From an uncultured Tenacibaculum sp. (GTDB taxonomy: Bacteria > Bacteroidota > Bacteroidia > Flavobacteriales > Flavobacteriaceae): a stretch of DNA of 64,000 bases. Made by a program: the position numbers and the translations under genes. Numbering within the stretch: the first letter of the stretch is position 1; each line of letters opens with the position of its first letter. Below are positions 28,601 to 35,475 of this stretch, one piece after another. The stretch spans positions 496,001 to 560,000 of the forward strand of contig NZ_CANLTU010000002.1 of NCBI RefSeq assembly GCF_947494125.1, given 5' to 3'. Below the pieces are notes generated by a model, which saw only the letters and a program-made list of their open reading frames with translations, did not search any database and was not told where the DNA came from.

Positions 28601-29310
28601 TCTTTTGTTTCGTAAAAGTCTGGTTTGTCTGCTGTTTTAGGTGCAAACTGATCTACTTTTGGCCCTTTTATAAAGGCTACATTGTCTTTATAGGCTGAAA
28701 CAATATCATTTGGATGTTGTTTTGACGTTTCCTTTATTAATTTAAATAATGAAGTTGGCATTTCTTCTCCATCGATAATAAAAGTTCCGTTGAATATTTT
28801 ATGACGACAGTGCTCTGAATTTACTTGAGAAAATCCAAATACTTCACTATCGGTTAATTTGCGTCCAATTTTGGTAGCAACTTCTTCTAAGTAGCTAACT
28901 TCTTCATCACTTAAAGCCAAACCTTCTTGTTGGTTGTAAGCAGCGATATCATCAATTTCTAAAATTGCTTCTGGTTGAATTTCAATTGTAAATGTATCTT
29001 GCTGTAACTTCTCGTATTTTTGAGAAATCATTGGATCAAAATCTGAAAAATCTTCAGAAACAGCTTCAAACTCTTCTATTCTAATAATATCTGAGATGCC
29101 CATGTTTTGAGTAATCTCAACAGCATTGGTACTCCAAGGAGTAATCATAGCTGCACGTGGGCCAACAAAAAAGACGTCTAAAGACGCCGCGTTTATTTTA
29201 GGTTGGTTGCCAAATAACCAAGTAAGTTTCGAAATTGTTTCTGTACTTAATTCTTCTGTTGTTTGAACAGCAAATACTTTACTGTTTACGTTTCCAAAGA
29301 AATGAATCAT
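25624..29310 (-). CDS. purL: Phosphoribosylformylglycinamidine synthase, large fused form
   Basis: 1228 residues, the long PurL that combines the synthetase with its glutaminase. It converts FGAR, glutamine and ATP to FGAM in purine synthesis. Visible are the N-terminal PurS-like region, the two AIRS-type ATP domains ([29 protein letters not shown]), and the C-terminal class I amidotransferase with its nucleophile in [14 protein letters not shown] and the partner histidine in [11 protein letters not shown]. It is a single-gene unit with its own terminator; no other pur gene is adjacent. Confidence 0.96.
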   Translation of the reverse strand: [1228 protein letters not shown]

Positions 29311-29380
29311 TATGTTAGTTGTGTTTGTGTGTTGTTTTAAAGGCGTAAATTTAATTCTTTTGATTGAATTAGGGGCATAA

Positions 29381-29408
29381 AAAAAGCAGCATTTTTTTGC
29401 CGCTTTTT
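29381..29408 (-). terminator. Intrinsic terminator of the carboxypeptidase-regulatory-like gene
   Basis: On the minus strand an 11-bp stem with one G-U pair (29398-29408 with 29381-29391) is followed by a T run. It lies just after the stop of the gene ending at 29414. Confidence 0.82.
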
Positions 29409-29413
29409 AGTGT

Positions 29414-30205
29414 TTAATTTCTTTTATCTGGAATCCTGTTGATTTCTATTTTTCCTTTTTTAAGTGCTTTGTAGTTTTCGTAGCAGTTTAGTACGGCTTC
29501 TATCATTTGCAAGTCACTTGCTTTCTTTATAAAGTATTCCGAATAATTACAGTCGGTTAATAACTTGCTTAGTTCATGACGATCCATTTCTAAATATTCC
29601 ATCATTACCTCTCTATCAAACTTCCCTGCTAACATTTTTCGTAAATCGTCTTCTTTCTTCAGCTTTTTTAGCTTTTTTAGCTGTTTTGGCTTATTTCCAA
29701 AGAGATTGTACACCAAATCTACTGGGTTTAAGAGTTTGGCTATTGGCGACGATATTTTTTGTGGTTTTCCTATTTCGTAAGTTTGTGGCAGTCCGTTTAT
29801 ATGGATACGGGTAAATCGGTCTTTTGGTACTTGTTTTACATCTACCTCTAAAACACCTATTAGTTTTGTTGATTTTATAACCACCTCTTTTACTTCCTCT
29901 GGTTTCTCTTCTAATGAGATTACCACTTCATTTCCTTTTAAAAGATCATTGGTTACTTTTAATTTTATTGATGAAAATCCTATAAAGGATACCAAAACTG
30001 TATCATTAGCCCTCGTGGTTAACTCAAAAAGTCCTTTTTCGTTGGTAATAGTTCCTGTTACCGAATTTAGATTTAAAATATGTGCTGCACTTAAAGGTTT
30101 TTTAGTTTCAGCATGTATTACTTGGCCTTTTAATTTTTGTTCTTGGGAAATTCCTAAAAACGATATAAATAATAATAGGACTAAGAGGGTATATGTTTTT
30201 TGCAT
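29414..30205 (-). CDS. Exported carboxypeptidase-regulatory-like (CarboxypepD_reg) domain protein
   Basis: 263 residues with a signal peptide (ending FLGISQ). Residues about 24-105 form the beta-sandwich found at the N-terminus of TonB-dependent receptors and as a free domain (KGQVIHAETKKPLSAAHILN; GTITNEKGLFEL; VSFIGFSS). The C-terminal half is basic and helical (KKLKKLKKEDD) and has no assigned fold. There is no receptor barrel, so this is one of the small stand-alone members common in flavobacteria. Function is not known. Confidence 0.75.
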   Translation of the reverse strand: MQKTYTLLVLLLFISFLGISQEQKLKGQVIHAETKKPLSAAHILNLNSVTGTITNEKGLFELTTRANDTVLVSFIGFSSIKLKVTNDLLKGNEVVISLEEKPEEVKEVVIKSTKLIGVLEVDVKQVPKDRFTRIHINGLPQTYEIGKPQKISSPIAKLLNPVDLVYNLFGNKPKQLKKLKKLKKEDDLRKMLAGKFDREVMMEYLEMDRHELSKLLTDCNYSEYFIKKASDLQMIEAVLNCYENYKALKKGKIEINRIPDKRN

Positions 30206-30293
30206 GTTGCAATAATAAGAATAATTGCAGTGAAACTAGTTAAGAAACTGTGAAATTGCTAGTTTAAAGGAAGAAAGGGAAGGTGTATAAACT

Positions 30294-30319
30294 AAAAAAA
30301 GCTAAGCAAATGCTTAACT
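30294..30319 (-). terminator. Terminator after tRNA-Lys
   Basis: On the minus strand AGTTAAGC pairs with GCTTAGCT (one G-U pair, loop ATTT), followed by a run of seven T, directly after the tRNA 3' end. Confidence 0.8.
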
Positions 30320-30326
30320 TTTTTTG

Positions 30327-30399
30327 TGACCGGGCTGGGGCTCGAACCCAGGACCCTCTCCTTAAAAGGGAGATGCTCTACCAACTGAGCTACCAGGTC
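30327..30399 (-). tRNA. tRNA-Lys (anticodon UUU)
   Basis: 73 bases fold into a full cloverleaf on the minus strand. The D arm is GCTC-AGTTGGTA-GAGC and the anticodon arm TCTCC-CTTTTAA-GGAGA with anticodon TTT at 30364-30366. The T arm is CTGGG-TTCGAGC-CCCAG and the discriminator is A. CCA is not encoded. The acceptor stem GACCTGG / CCCGGTC has one mismatch, U5 opposite C68; all other stems are perfect. Confidence 0.95.
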
Positions 30400-30425
30400 A
30401 TTTTCGCTTTTCTTGTAAGCGGTTG

Positions 30426-30455
30426 CAAATATACAACTGTTCTTTAAATCTCAAA
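30426..30455 (-). promoter_or_regulatory. Promoter of tRNA-Lys
   Basis: On the minus strand a TTTG (-33, 30452-30455) and an exact -7 box TATATTTG (30426-30433) are spaced 18 bases apart, ending 26 bases before the mature tRNA 5' end. Confidence 0.65.
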
Positions 30456-30657
30456 AAAAAAATGACAAAAAAATGTACTTTTTTTTAACTTATTTTGCTG
30501 TGCACTTTTATTTCATTGATAGTCAATTTTATAGGATCTTGTCTTTTCCATTCAGTTTTTAAATCAACTATTACGTTTGGTATAAACAACGTAGAGCAGG
30601 AGATAAGCACTATCGTTTCAGTTTAAAACTTAACTAAATATAAATATTTAACTTTTA
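30456..30657. other. Gene-free interval upstream of tRNA-Lys
   Basis: AT-rich sequence with no supportable gene. An inverted repeat TACGTT / AACGTA surrounds GTTTGGTATAAAC near 30575-30600. I see no clear promoter or terminator in it besides the tRNA promoter beside it. Confidence 0.4.
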
Positions 30658-30825
30658 TTATTTTTTAAAATAACTTATAATTAATAATAAAATTATTATC
30701 CTTACTATTTTAGCTTTTAAATTCAATTTGAATCTGCACGAATGCCATACTTGATCATTGCTTATTTTGTAAGAGGAGCCAAAATATATAAACAAAGCAA
30801 ATAATATAATTAATAGATAAATCAT
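30658..30825 (-). CDS. Possible 55-residue two-helix membrane protein
   Basis: A short ORF begins at ATG 30825. It has a hydrophobic helix at residues 2-16 (IYLLIILFALFIYFG), a polar middle (SNDQVWHSC) and a second hydrophobic helix near the end (VRIIILLLIISYF). Two helices with a short soluble loop are unlikely by chance but possible in AT-rich DNA. It follows a coding-like remnant by 8 bases on the same strand. I do not recognise a family. Confidence 0.4.
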   Translation of the reverse strand: MIYLLIILFALFIYFGSSYKISNDQVWHSCRFKLNLKAKIVRIIILLLIISYFKK

Positions 30826-30833
30826 TATTTTCT

Positions 30834-30923
30834 TCAGACTTTATGTTTTTCTGTATATTTTTTTATTAAATCCGCTACAGGAAATGAATCGATTTCTGTA
30901 TTTTCATTAGAAGAGAAGTAAAA
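30834..30923 (-). pseudogene. Coding-like remnant (C-terminal fragment)
   Basis: A 29-codon open stretch without a start codon ends in KYTEKHKV-stop and reads like normal protein (SSNENTEIDSFPVADLIKKY). The frame is closed upstream by TGA, next to a degenerate direct repeat ACTTCTC(T/C)CTAAT-like at about 30900-30940. It is probably the tail of a decayed gene. The level of support is low. Confidence 0.3.
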
Positions 30924-31015
30924 TCATATTAGGAGAGAAGTGGAGTTGGTATAAAAAAATAAGATAATTATACATAGGATAAGAAGTTGAGTTTATATTT
31001 AACTTCTCTTTATTG

Positions 31016-31675
31016 TTATGAAATAGATAATATTTTTTTACACTTTATTGTCCAGTGATAGTACTCTTTTTCTAAATAAATCAATGTAGAAAATCCATTT
31101 AAATTCTCATAACTTACTCCAACAATTAAAAATGCTTTCGTTTTCTCCTCGTTAAAAATAATATTAGAAAAACTTAAGAATATATCTATATCTTGAAATT
31201 CTGTTCTTAATCTTTTTTCATAATTTTTAGTATAATATAATAATGAGTCTTTTTTATGATTAGCTATTTTATCAATAACTATTTTAATATTCTTTTTAGA
31301 ATTGAAAAATGAGTTTATTAAATTCTTATTATTTGTACATTCTTTAATAGTTTTTAAAACTTCTTTTTTATATTTTTTATTTAAAATATAAGTTTGAGGT
31401 AAAAGAGCTATTATTTTTTTTCTCACAGTTTGTTTATAAAAATATTTATAAGCTTGAAGACTATCTTTTGTTGTAAATTTATAATTCTTCTTATCTGGTG
31501 GTGGTGGAAAACCTGGTTTTAACACTATTGATTCCCTTAAATCACCTATTATTTTCTCAAAAATTTGATAAGTATTTTCTTCTATTAGAATACTAGTCTT
31601 TTGTTTTTCTTTACACGAAAAAAAAATAAAAGATATGATTAAGAAAATATATTTGTAGATATTATTTACATTCAT
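31016..31675 (-). CDS. Small lipoprotein, partner of the upstream HExxH lipoprotein (locus A)
   Basis: 219 residues from the ATG at 31675; in-frame ATGs also exist at 31681 and 31699. The chosen start gives a compact lipoprotein signal (MNVNNIYKYIFLIISFIFFSC) and overlaps the end of the upstream gene by 14 bases. The mature part is lysine-rich and mostly helical, then ends in strands (FLSFSNIIFNEEKTKAFLIVGVSYENLNG) that resemble the end of the lipoprotein at 33594-34211. I do not recognise a family. The overlap implies translational coupling with the protease-like gene. Confidence 0.7.
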   Translation of the reverse strand: MNVNNIYKYIFLIISFIFFSCKEKQKTSILIEENTYQIFEKIIGDLRESIVLKPGFPPPPDKKNYKFTTKDSLQAYKYFYKQTVRKKIIALLPQTYILNKKYKKEVLKTIKECTNNKNLINSFFNSKKNIKIVIDKIANHKKDSLLYYTKNYEKRLRTEFQDIDIFLSFSNIIFNEEKTKAFLIVGVSYENLNGFSTLIYLEKEYYHWTIKCKKILSIS

Positions 31676-33137
31676 TTCCATTAAGTTTAGTATTATCATT
31701 AACTATTTTTTGCTTTATGTTGTATTGAGAAGTTAAAGATTTATCTAAAGATACCCATTTACCATTGTCATAATAACCATCATAGCCATACTTTGTTAAA
31801 CCATCCCAACCAAACCCCATGTAGTATTCTAAAGGGTATGAATAATTATCTAATTTTCTAATTGCCATAGCAATTGGTTTTACATACTTATCAGCCATAT
31901 GCTGATGTTGAGCAAACTCTGATTGAAATTCATCCCCTTTGTAACTAAAATACCATTTTAATAGATTCTTTCTATTATTAGGATCTATTCCTTTTTGATG
32001 TTCATCTACATATTTAAAAAGTTCTGCATGTATTCCTTCGTGAAGAAGAGTACTAGCATAGTATAGAGGCTGGTGATCTGGTGTAATTCTAATATTTATT
32101 TTAATATTTCCATTTTTTACATCTTTTCCATCTGTGCAGGCATCGATACCTGAGCTACATGAATTATTTTGTTCGATTACTAAATTATAATTATTACTAT
32201 TTTCAAATTTTTTAATTGTAGCTTTAAAAAGGTTTAAAGCTTTCAATTTTTCATAAACACATTTCGCTTTCCCTGTTAATTTATTTATAATTTGATCTTC
32301 TTCTACGCAATTTCCATCATCATCTTTATAAAAACCAGGTTCACATTCTTCTTTATCACATCCATGAACAGGATCATTGCAAGGAAATATAAGTACGTTA
32401 GTAGAAGAGCCTGAATAGGAGCTACCACTACCTCCGCCACCAGTTGAAGAACCAAATCCATAATTAACAGGCCCTGTATCAGATCCAATAGTAATTGATA
32501 TTGTAAAACTACCTCCACCAGAACCACTATTTATAACTACTTCATCTAAATTATTATCACAAAAGTCAGAATCAGGATTTAAAGACTCGTCACAATCACC
32601 TTCATCTGGAGCATCAAATTTAAAAGAGGCTCTATTTTTTTGAGTCTTAACAAATTGTGTTGTAAATAAGCCATCTTTTAATCTATAACCATTGATAAAC
32701 TTACCATTTAAATGAGTAATACTTACTATTCCGCTAAATTTATTGGAAGACATATTTTCATTAGGAATTGTATTTATTAGTATTTTTATAAGACTATTAT
32801 GCTGTTTTACCAGAATTACTTTTGTGTTTATATTTTTATGTTTAGTTTTTGCAGGAATAGTTGTTACAAATTCAGAAGTATTTTTGATTTTTTCTTGTTT
32901 AATATTAGAAAAATCTAGTTTTAAATTTAGCTTATCTTTTGTTTTTTTAGCTAAATTGTATTCCTTTTTAAAATTTAAAATATCATCTGAGGAAACTGTT
33001 TTATATAGAAATTTATTATGAGTATTGCTCTCTATTTTAATATCTTCTTGGTTTTCACAATTCCATAATAATAAAGAAATTCCAAAGAATAGAATTCCTG
33101 TTTTTAAAAGATTACTTAATTTGTTTTTCCTTTTCAT
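31662..33137 (-). CDS. HExxH zincin-like lipoprotein, locus A
   Basis: 491 residues. The N-terminus is a lipoprotein signal (GISLLLWNC). Residues about 25-200 form a domain shared loosely with the paralogue at 38864. A glycine/serine-rich linker follows (about 200-260), then a phrase shared with the paralogue (IN(K/E)LTGKAKCVYE) and a metalloprotease-like domain. Its motif is H366-E-G-I-H370 in LLHEGIHAEL, followed by a conserved Q-H411-Q-x-M-A. The histidines and glutamate fit a zinc-binding HExxH site with H411 as possible third ligand. The protein family is not known to me. It is preceded by tandem LytTR-like repeats and followed by an overlapping small lipoprotein gene. Confidence 0.8.
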   Translation of the reverse strand: MKRKNKLSNLLKTGILFFGISLLLWNCENQEDIKIESNTHNKFLYKTVSSDDILNFKKEYNLAKKTKDKLNLKLDFSNIKQEKIKNTSEFVTTIPAKTKHKNINTKVILVKQHNSLIKILINTIPNENMSSNKFSGIVSITHLNGKFINGYRLKDGLFTTQFVKTQKNRASFKFDAPDEGDCDESLNPDSDFCDNNLDEVVINSGSGGGSFTISITIGSDTGPVNYGFGSSTGGGGSGSSYSGSSTNVLIFPCNDPVHGCDKEECEPGFYKDDDGNCVEEDQIINKLTGKAKCVYEKLKALNLFKATIKKFENSNNYNLVIEQNNSCSSGIDACTDGKDVKNGNIKINIRITPDHQPLYYASTLLHEGIHAELFKYVDEHQKGIDPNNRKNLLKWYFSYKGDEFQSEFAQHQHMADKYVKPIAMAIRKLDNYSYPLEYYMGFGWDGLTKYGYDGYYDNGKWVSLDKSLTSQYNIKQKIVNDNTKLNGNECK

Positions 33138-33227
33138 AATTTATTTAATTTATTGATTCGTATGTTGTTACTATTGTAATACAACTCAATTTTAATTAAA
33201 ATAAATACTTTTATAAAGAGTAAATGA

Positions 33228-33257
33228 ATAAACGGATACTTTAACGTAATAAACGGT
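33228..33257 (-). promoter_or_regulatory. Tandem direct repeats matching the LytTR-family binding consensus (locus A)
   Basis: Read on the minus strand: ACCGTTTAT-N12-TCCGTTTAT. Both 9-mers fit the LytTR consensus [TA][AC][CA]GTTN[AG][TG], and the 12-base spacer is the usual one. The site lies 91 bases upstream of the locus A start codon. The same 37-bp block occurs upstream of locus B at 40380-40409. Confidence 0.7.
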
Positions 33258-33328
33258 ATAAGAATCTGGTTAATAGTAGTTAATAAATTATAAAAAGTTT
33301 ATACAACCCAAAAAGTAATTGAAAAAAG

Positions 33329-33450
33329 TTTGTACAGAAATTCTACTACTAAAATTGTACAGTTTTAAAATAAAAGTATTTTAAAACTGTACAAAAAAAT
33401 AGTACTAAAGACTGTACATATTAAAAAATTAAATAAAAAAAACTGTACAG
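33329..33450. repeat. Large imperfect palindrome with five TGTACA sites
   Basis: A perfect 18-bp inverted repeat (33355-33372 with 33377-33394, loop AAAG) is the core of an imperfect palindrome spanning about 33329-33420. TGTACA occurs five times, centred near 33333, 33358, 33390, 33415 and 33446, giving spacings of 25, 32, 25 and 31 bases. It lies between the 3' end of the lipoprotein gene at 33594 and the LytTR-like repeats, in a 456-base gene-free interval. Confidence 0.65.
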
Positions 33451-33593
33451 AATAAATGCAATTAGAATTGTAACTTATTTATAAGGTTTTGGGTTTATTG
33501 AGTAGGGGAAGAGTGTGGTGGTTGAAATAGTATAGCATGATTATATTACCAAAGACAAGTTTTTCTTATGCAAATTGATGTGTACTTCAATAT

Positions 33594-34211
33594 TTAATTA
33601 GCCCAAATAGATTGTAGAGATGTCTTTTCCCATTTGCCATTTTTTCTTACAAGGACAAAACTTTCTCCAGAGTTAGGTCTGTCTATACTTAAACATACCC
33701 TATTCATTTTCTTGTTAAAGATTGGTTTCTCAATCAAAAAATAACTTGCACCATATAATCTATCTGATGGGGTCATTCTTTCATATGCAATTGATGATAG
33801 CGAGTCATGAGAAACTCCTTTTTTTAAAAGTTCGCAAGTGTTTAGTATTTGGTAGTTGTACTTAGTTAATATTTTTAAATCAAATTTTTTATTTTTTTCA
33901 ATTTGATCTTTAAGAAATACAGTGTCTTTTTCTTTAAGATTATGTGACAAGTATTCTAAATATTTAACTGATATAAGCTCTCCTTCTTTTTCAATAATTC
34001 GTTCAGGAAATTTGTGTAAAAAGTTAAACTCAGAAATTAATGCTCTTTGGTATGGCAATAATTTTAAATCTATTGTGTCAGACAATATCTCATTTAATAT
34101 TTCTGCCTTATGAATATCACTAATAATAACTAGCTCATTATCTGATTTTTTTTTATTGAAGCAACCCCATATAGTTATGGTTAAAGTTATTATGTAAAGT
34201 TTTTTTTTCAT
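33594..34211 (-). CDS. Hypothetical lipoprotein
   Basis: 205 residues with lipoprotein signal MKKKLYIITLTITIWGC. The body is helical and charged. It ends with strands SYFLIEKPIFNKKMNRVCLSI and a segment with the pattern GESFVLVRKNGKWEK, the same shape as the end of the small lipoprotein at 31016 (STLIYLEKEYYHW). I do not recognise a named family. It sits 69 bases downstream of a small membrane protein gene in the same direction and upstream of the TGTACA palindrome. Confidence 0.7.
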   Translation of the reverse strand: MKKKLYIITLTITIWGCFNKKKSDNELVIISDIHKAEILNEILSDTIDLKLLPYQRALISEFNFLHKFPERIIEKEGELISVKYLEYLSHNLKEKDTVFLKDQIEKNKKFDLKILTKYNYQILNTCELLKKGVSHDSLSSIAYERMTPSDRLYGASYFLIEKPIFNKKMNRVCLSIDRPNSGESFVLVRKNGKWEKTSLQSIWAN

Positions 34212-34280
34212 TAATATATAAATTGTTCGTAAACGTTTTACTTTATATGTCTAAACATTTTTTTAAGTAGGCAGTTTTTA

Positions 34281-34634
34281 TCAATCTTTTTGGAATCCTG
34301 AATTTAAATCTCTAAATATTACAATTTTTGGTTTTCCTATAAAGTATGGTCTATAAAAATATGTATAGTGAGGCATATCGTAAAAATTTAAATGAATTTC
34401 TGTTCCTCTTAGATTATGAATGAGTTTATAAGTTCCGGTTCCTCTGAAATTACTTTTGAATGTATTGTCATTGAATAATTCTAATTTATCACCATTATTA
34501 ATTCCATCTGAGCCAAATTGATTTGATATTTCTGCGGTATATTTTCCTATTATGAAAATTTTAAAGAAATAAGTATTATAAAAATATAGAGAGCAGATAA
34601 TAAGTAGAGATATAATCCAAAATTTCTTAGTCAT
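34281..34634 (-). CDS. Small membrane-anchored hypothetical protein
   Basis: 117 residues. A hydrophobic N-terminal helix (about 5-30) is followed by a soluble beta domain with the phrase DKLELFNDNTFKSNFRGTGTYKL. That pattern (a glycine, an F-x-S and GTY) recurs in small Bacteroidota envelope proteins without known function. The gene starts 23 bases after the DUF2071 gene and may be co-transcribed with it. Confidence 0.65.
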   Translation of the reverse strand: MTKKFWIISLLIICSLYFYNTYFFKIFIIGKYTAEISNQFGSDGINNGDKLELFNDNTFKSNFRGTGTYKLIHNLRGTEIHLNFYDMPHYTYFYRPYFIGKPKIVIFRDLNSGFQKD

Positions 34635-34657
34635 TTATTAAACTTTTACACTTTATT

Positions 34658-35371
34658 CTAGCGAGTGATTTGATTTTTTTTCTTTAATTTAACCCATTCA
34701 TGTTCAATATCTTTCATTAATAAAGCATTATCAAATTTTACAGAACCTTTTGGGAAAATACTTACATTCTCAAAAAAACTCGAATTTACATTTTCTACTT
34801 CTAATAATGATACTTTCCAAGTGTATGCTTTCAATTCAAGCCCATCAAAGTTGTTTTTGTCAGGGGAGTATCCAATAGATCCATCTTCAAAGAAATTTGA
34901 TACATGTTGTAGATTTTTAAATACACTTTCTTTGTTCCAATTATCAGTTTCTTTAGCTTTTATTGATAGGGAGGTTTTATCATTACTTAAAAAGCCTACT
35001 TCATAAGTATTATTTTTTTCATTTACTGTAAAATTGGCTAGATGGTGAATTCCAGGAAAGATAGTTCCACCTGCTAAAGAATTTAATTTAGAAGAAGTAT
35101 CTCTTCTGGGAATATAAACTCCTTCTTTTTGAATTCCGTTTTCAGTCCATTCAACAGCAATTCTATGAGCTCCATTTTCAGAAGAAATCCCAATTTGTTT
35201 AGGTAAGCCTTTTGGTCTAATTTCTTTTAATCTAATCAAGCATATTCCTGCAATTCCTTTTCCATTTACCAACTTTGGTTTAAAAGGTACTGGTAAATAA
35301 TTTTCTAAGACCTCTTTATCAACTTGATAATTGATTAGAATTCGCCTGTCTATTATTCCTTTTATTTTCAT
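34658..35371 (-). CDS. DUF2071 family protein
   Basis: 237 residues, soluble, no signal peptide. The opening KIKGIIDRRILINYQVD, the phrase GIAGICLIRLKEIRPKGLP and SENGAHRIAVEW are hallmark segments of DUF2071, which is thought to share the acetoacetate-decarboxylase-like fold. No catalytic lysine can be assigned by eye. The neighbours (NDH-2 upstream, small envelope proteins downstream) do not point to a pathway. Confidence 0.85.
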   Translation of the reverse strand: MKIKGIIDRRILINYQVDKEVLENYLPVPFKPKLVNGKGIAGICLIRLKEIRPKGLPKQIGISSENGAHRIAVEWTENGIQKEGVYIPRRDTSSKLNSLAGGTIFPGIHHLANFTVNEKNNTYEVGFLSNDKTSLSIKAKETDNWNKESVFKNLQHVSNFFEDGSIGYSPDKNNFDGLELKAYTWKVSLLEVENVNSSFFENVSIFPKGSVKFDNALLMKDIEHEWVKLKKKNQITR

Positions 35372-35475
35372 TTATAAGAATTGGTCGTTTGTATCAAATG
35401 TAAAATTCGTATTATTGAATATGACCTACATTCCTTATTCATACTTTATTCTCTCTGAATTTAGGACATACTTCG

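Noticed and set aside
26987..28615. Plus-strand ORFs opposite purL
   Set aside because: They lie entirely inside the well-supported purL frame and encode nothing recognisable.
30560..30620. Integron attC-like or transposon-end sequence near tRNA-Lys
   Set aside because: There is only a 6-bp inverted repeat, no integrase, and no second copy that I can see.
33329..33450. CRISPR array
   Set aside because: The repeated word is only six bases, alternates in orientation within a palindrome, and no cas gene is near.
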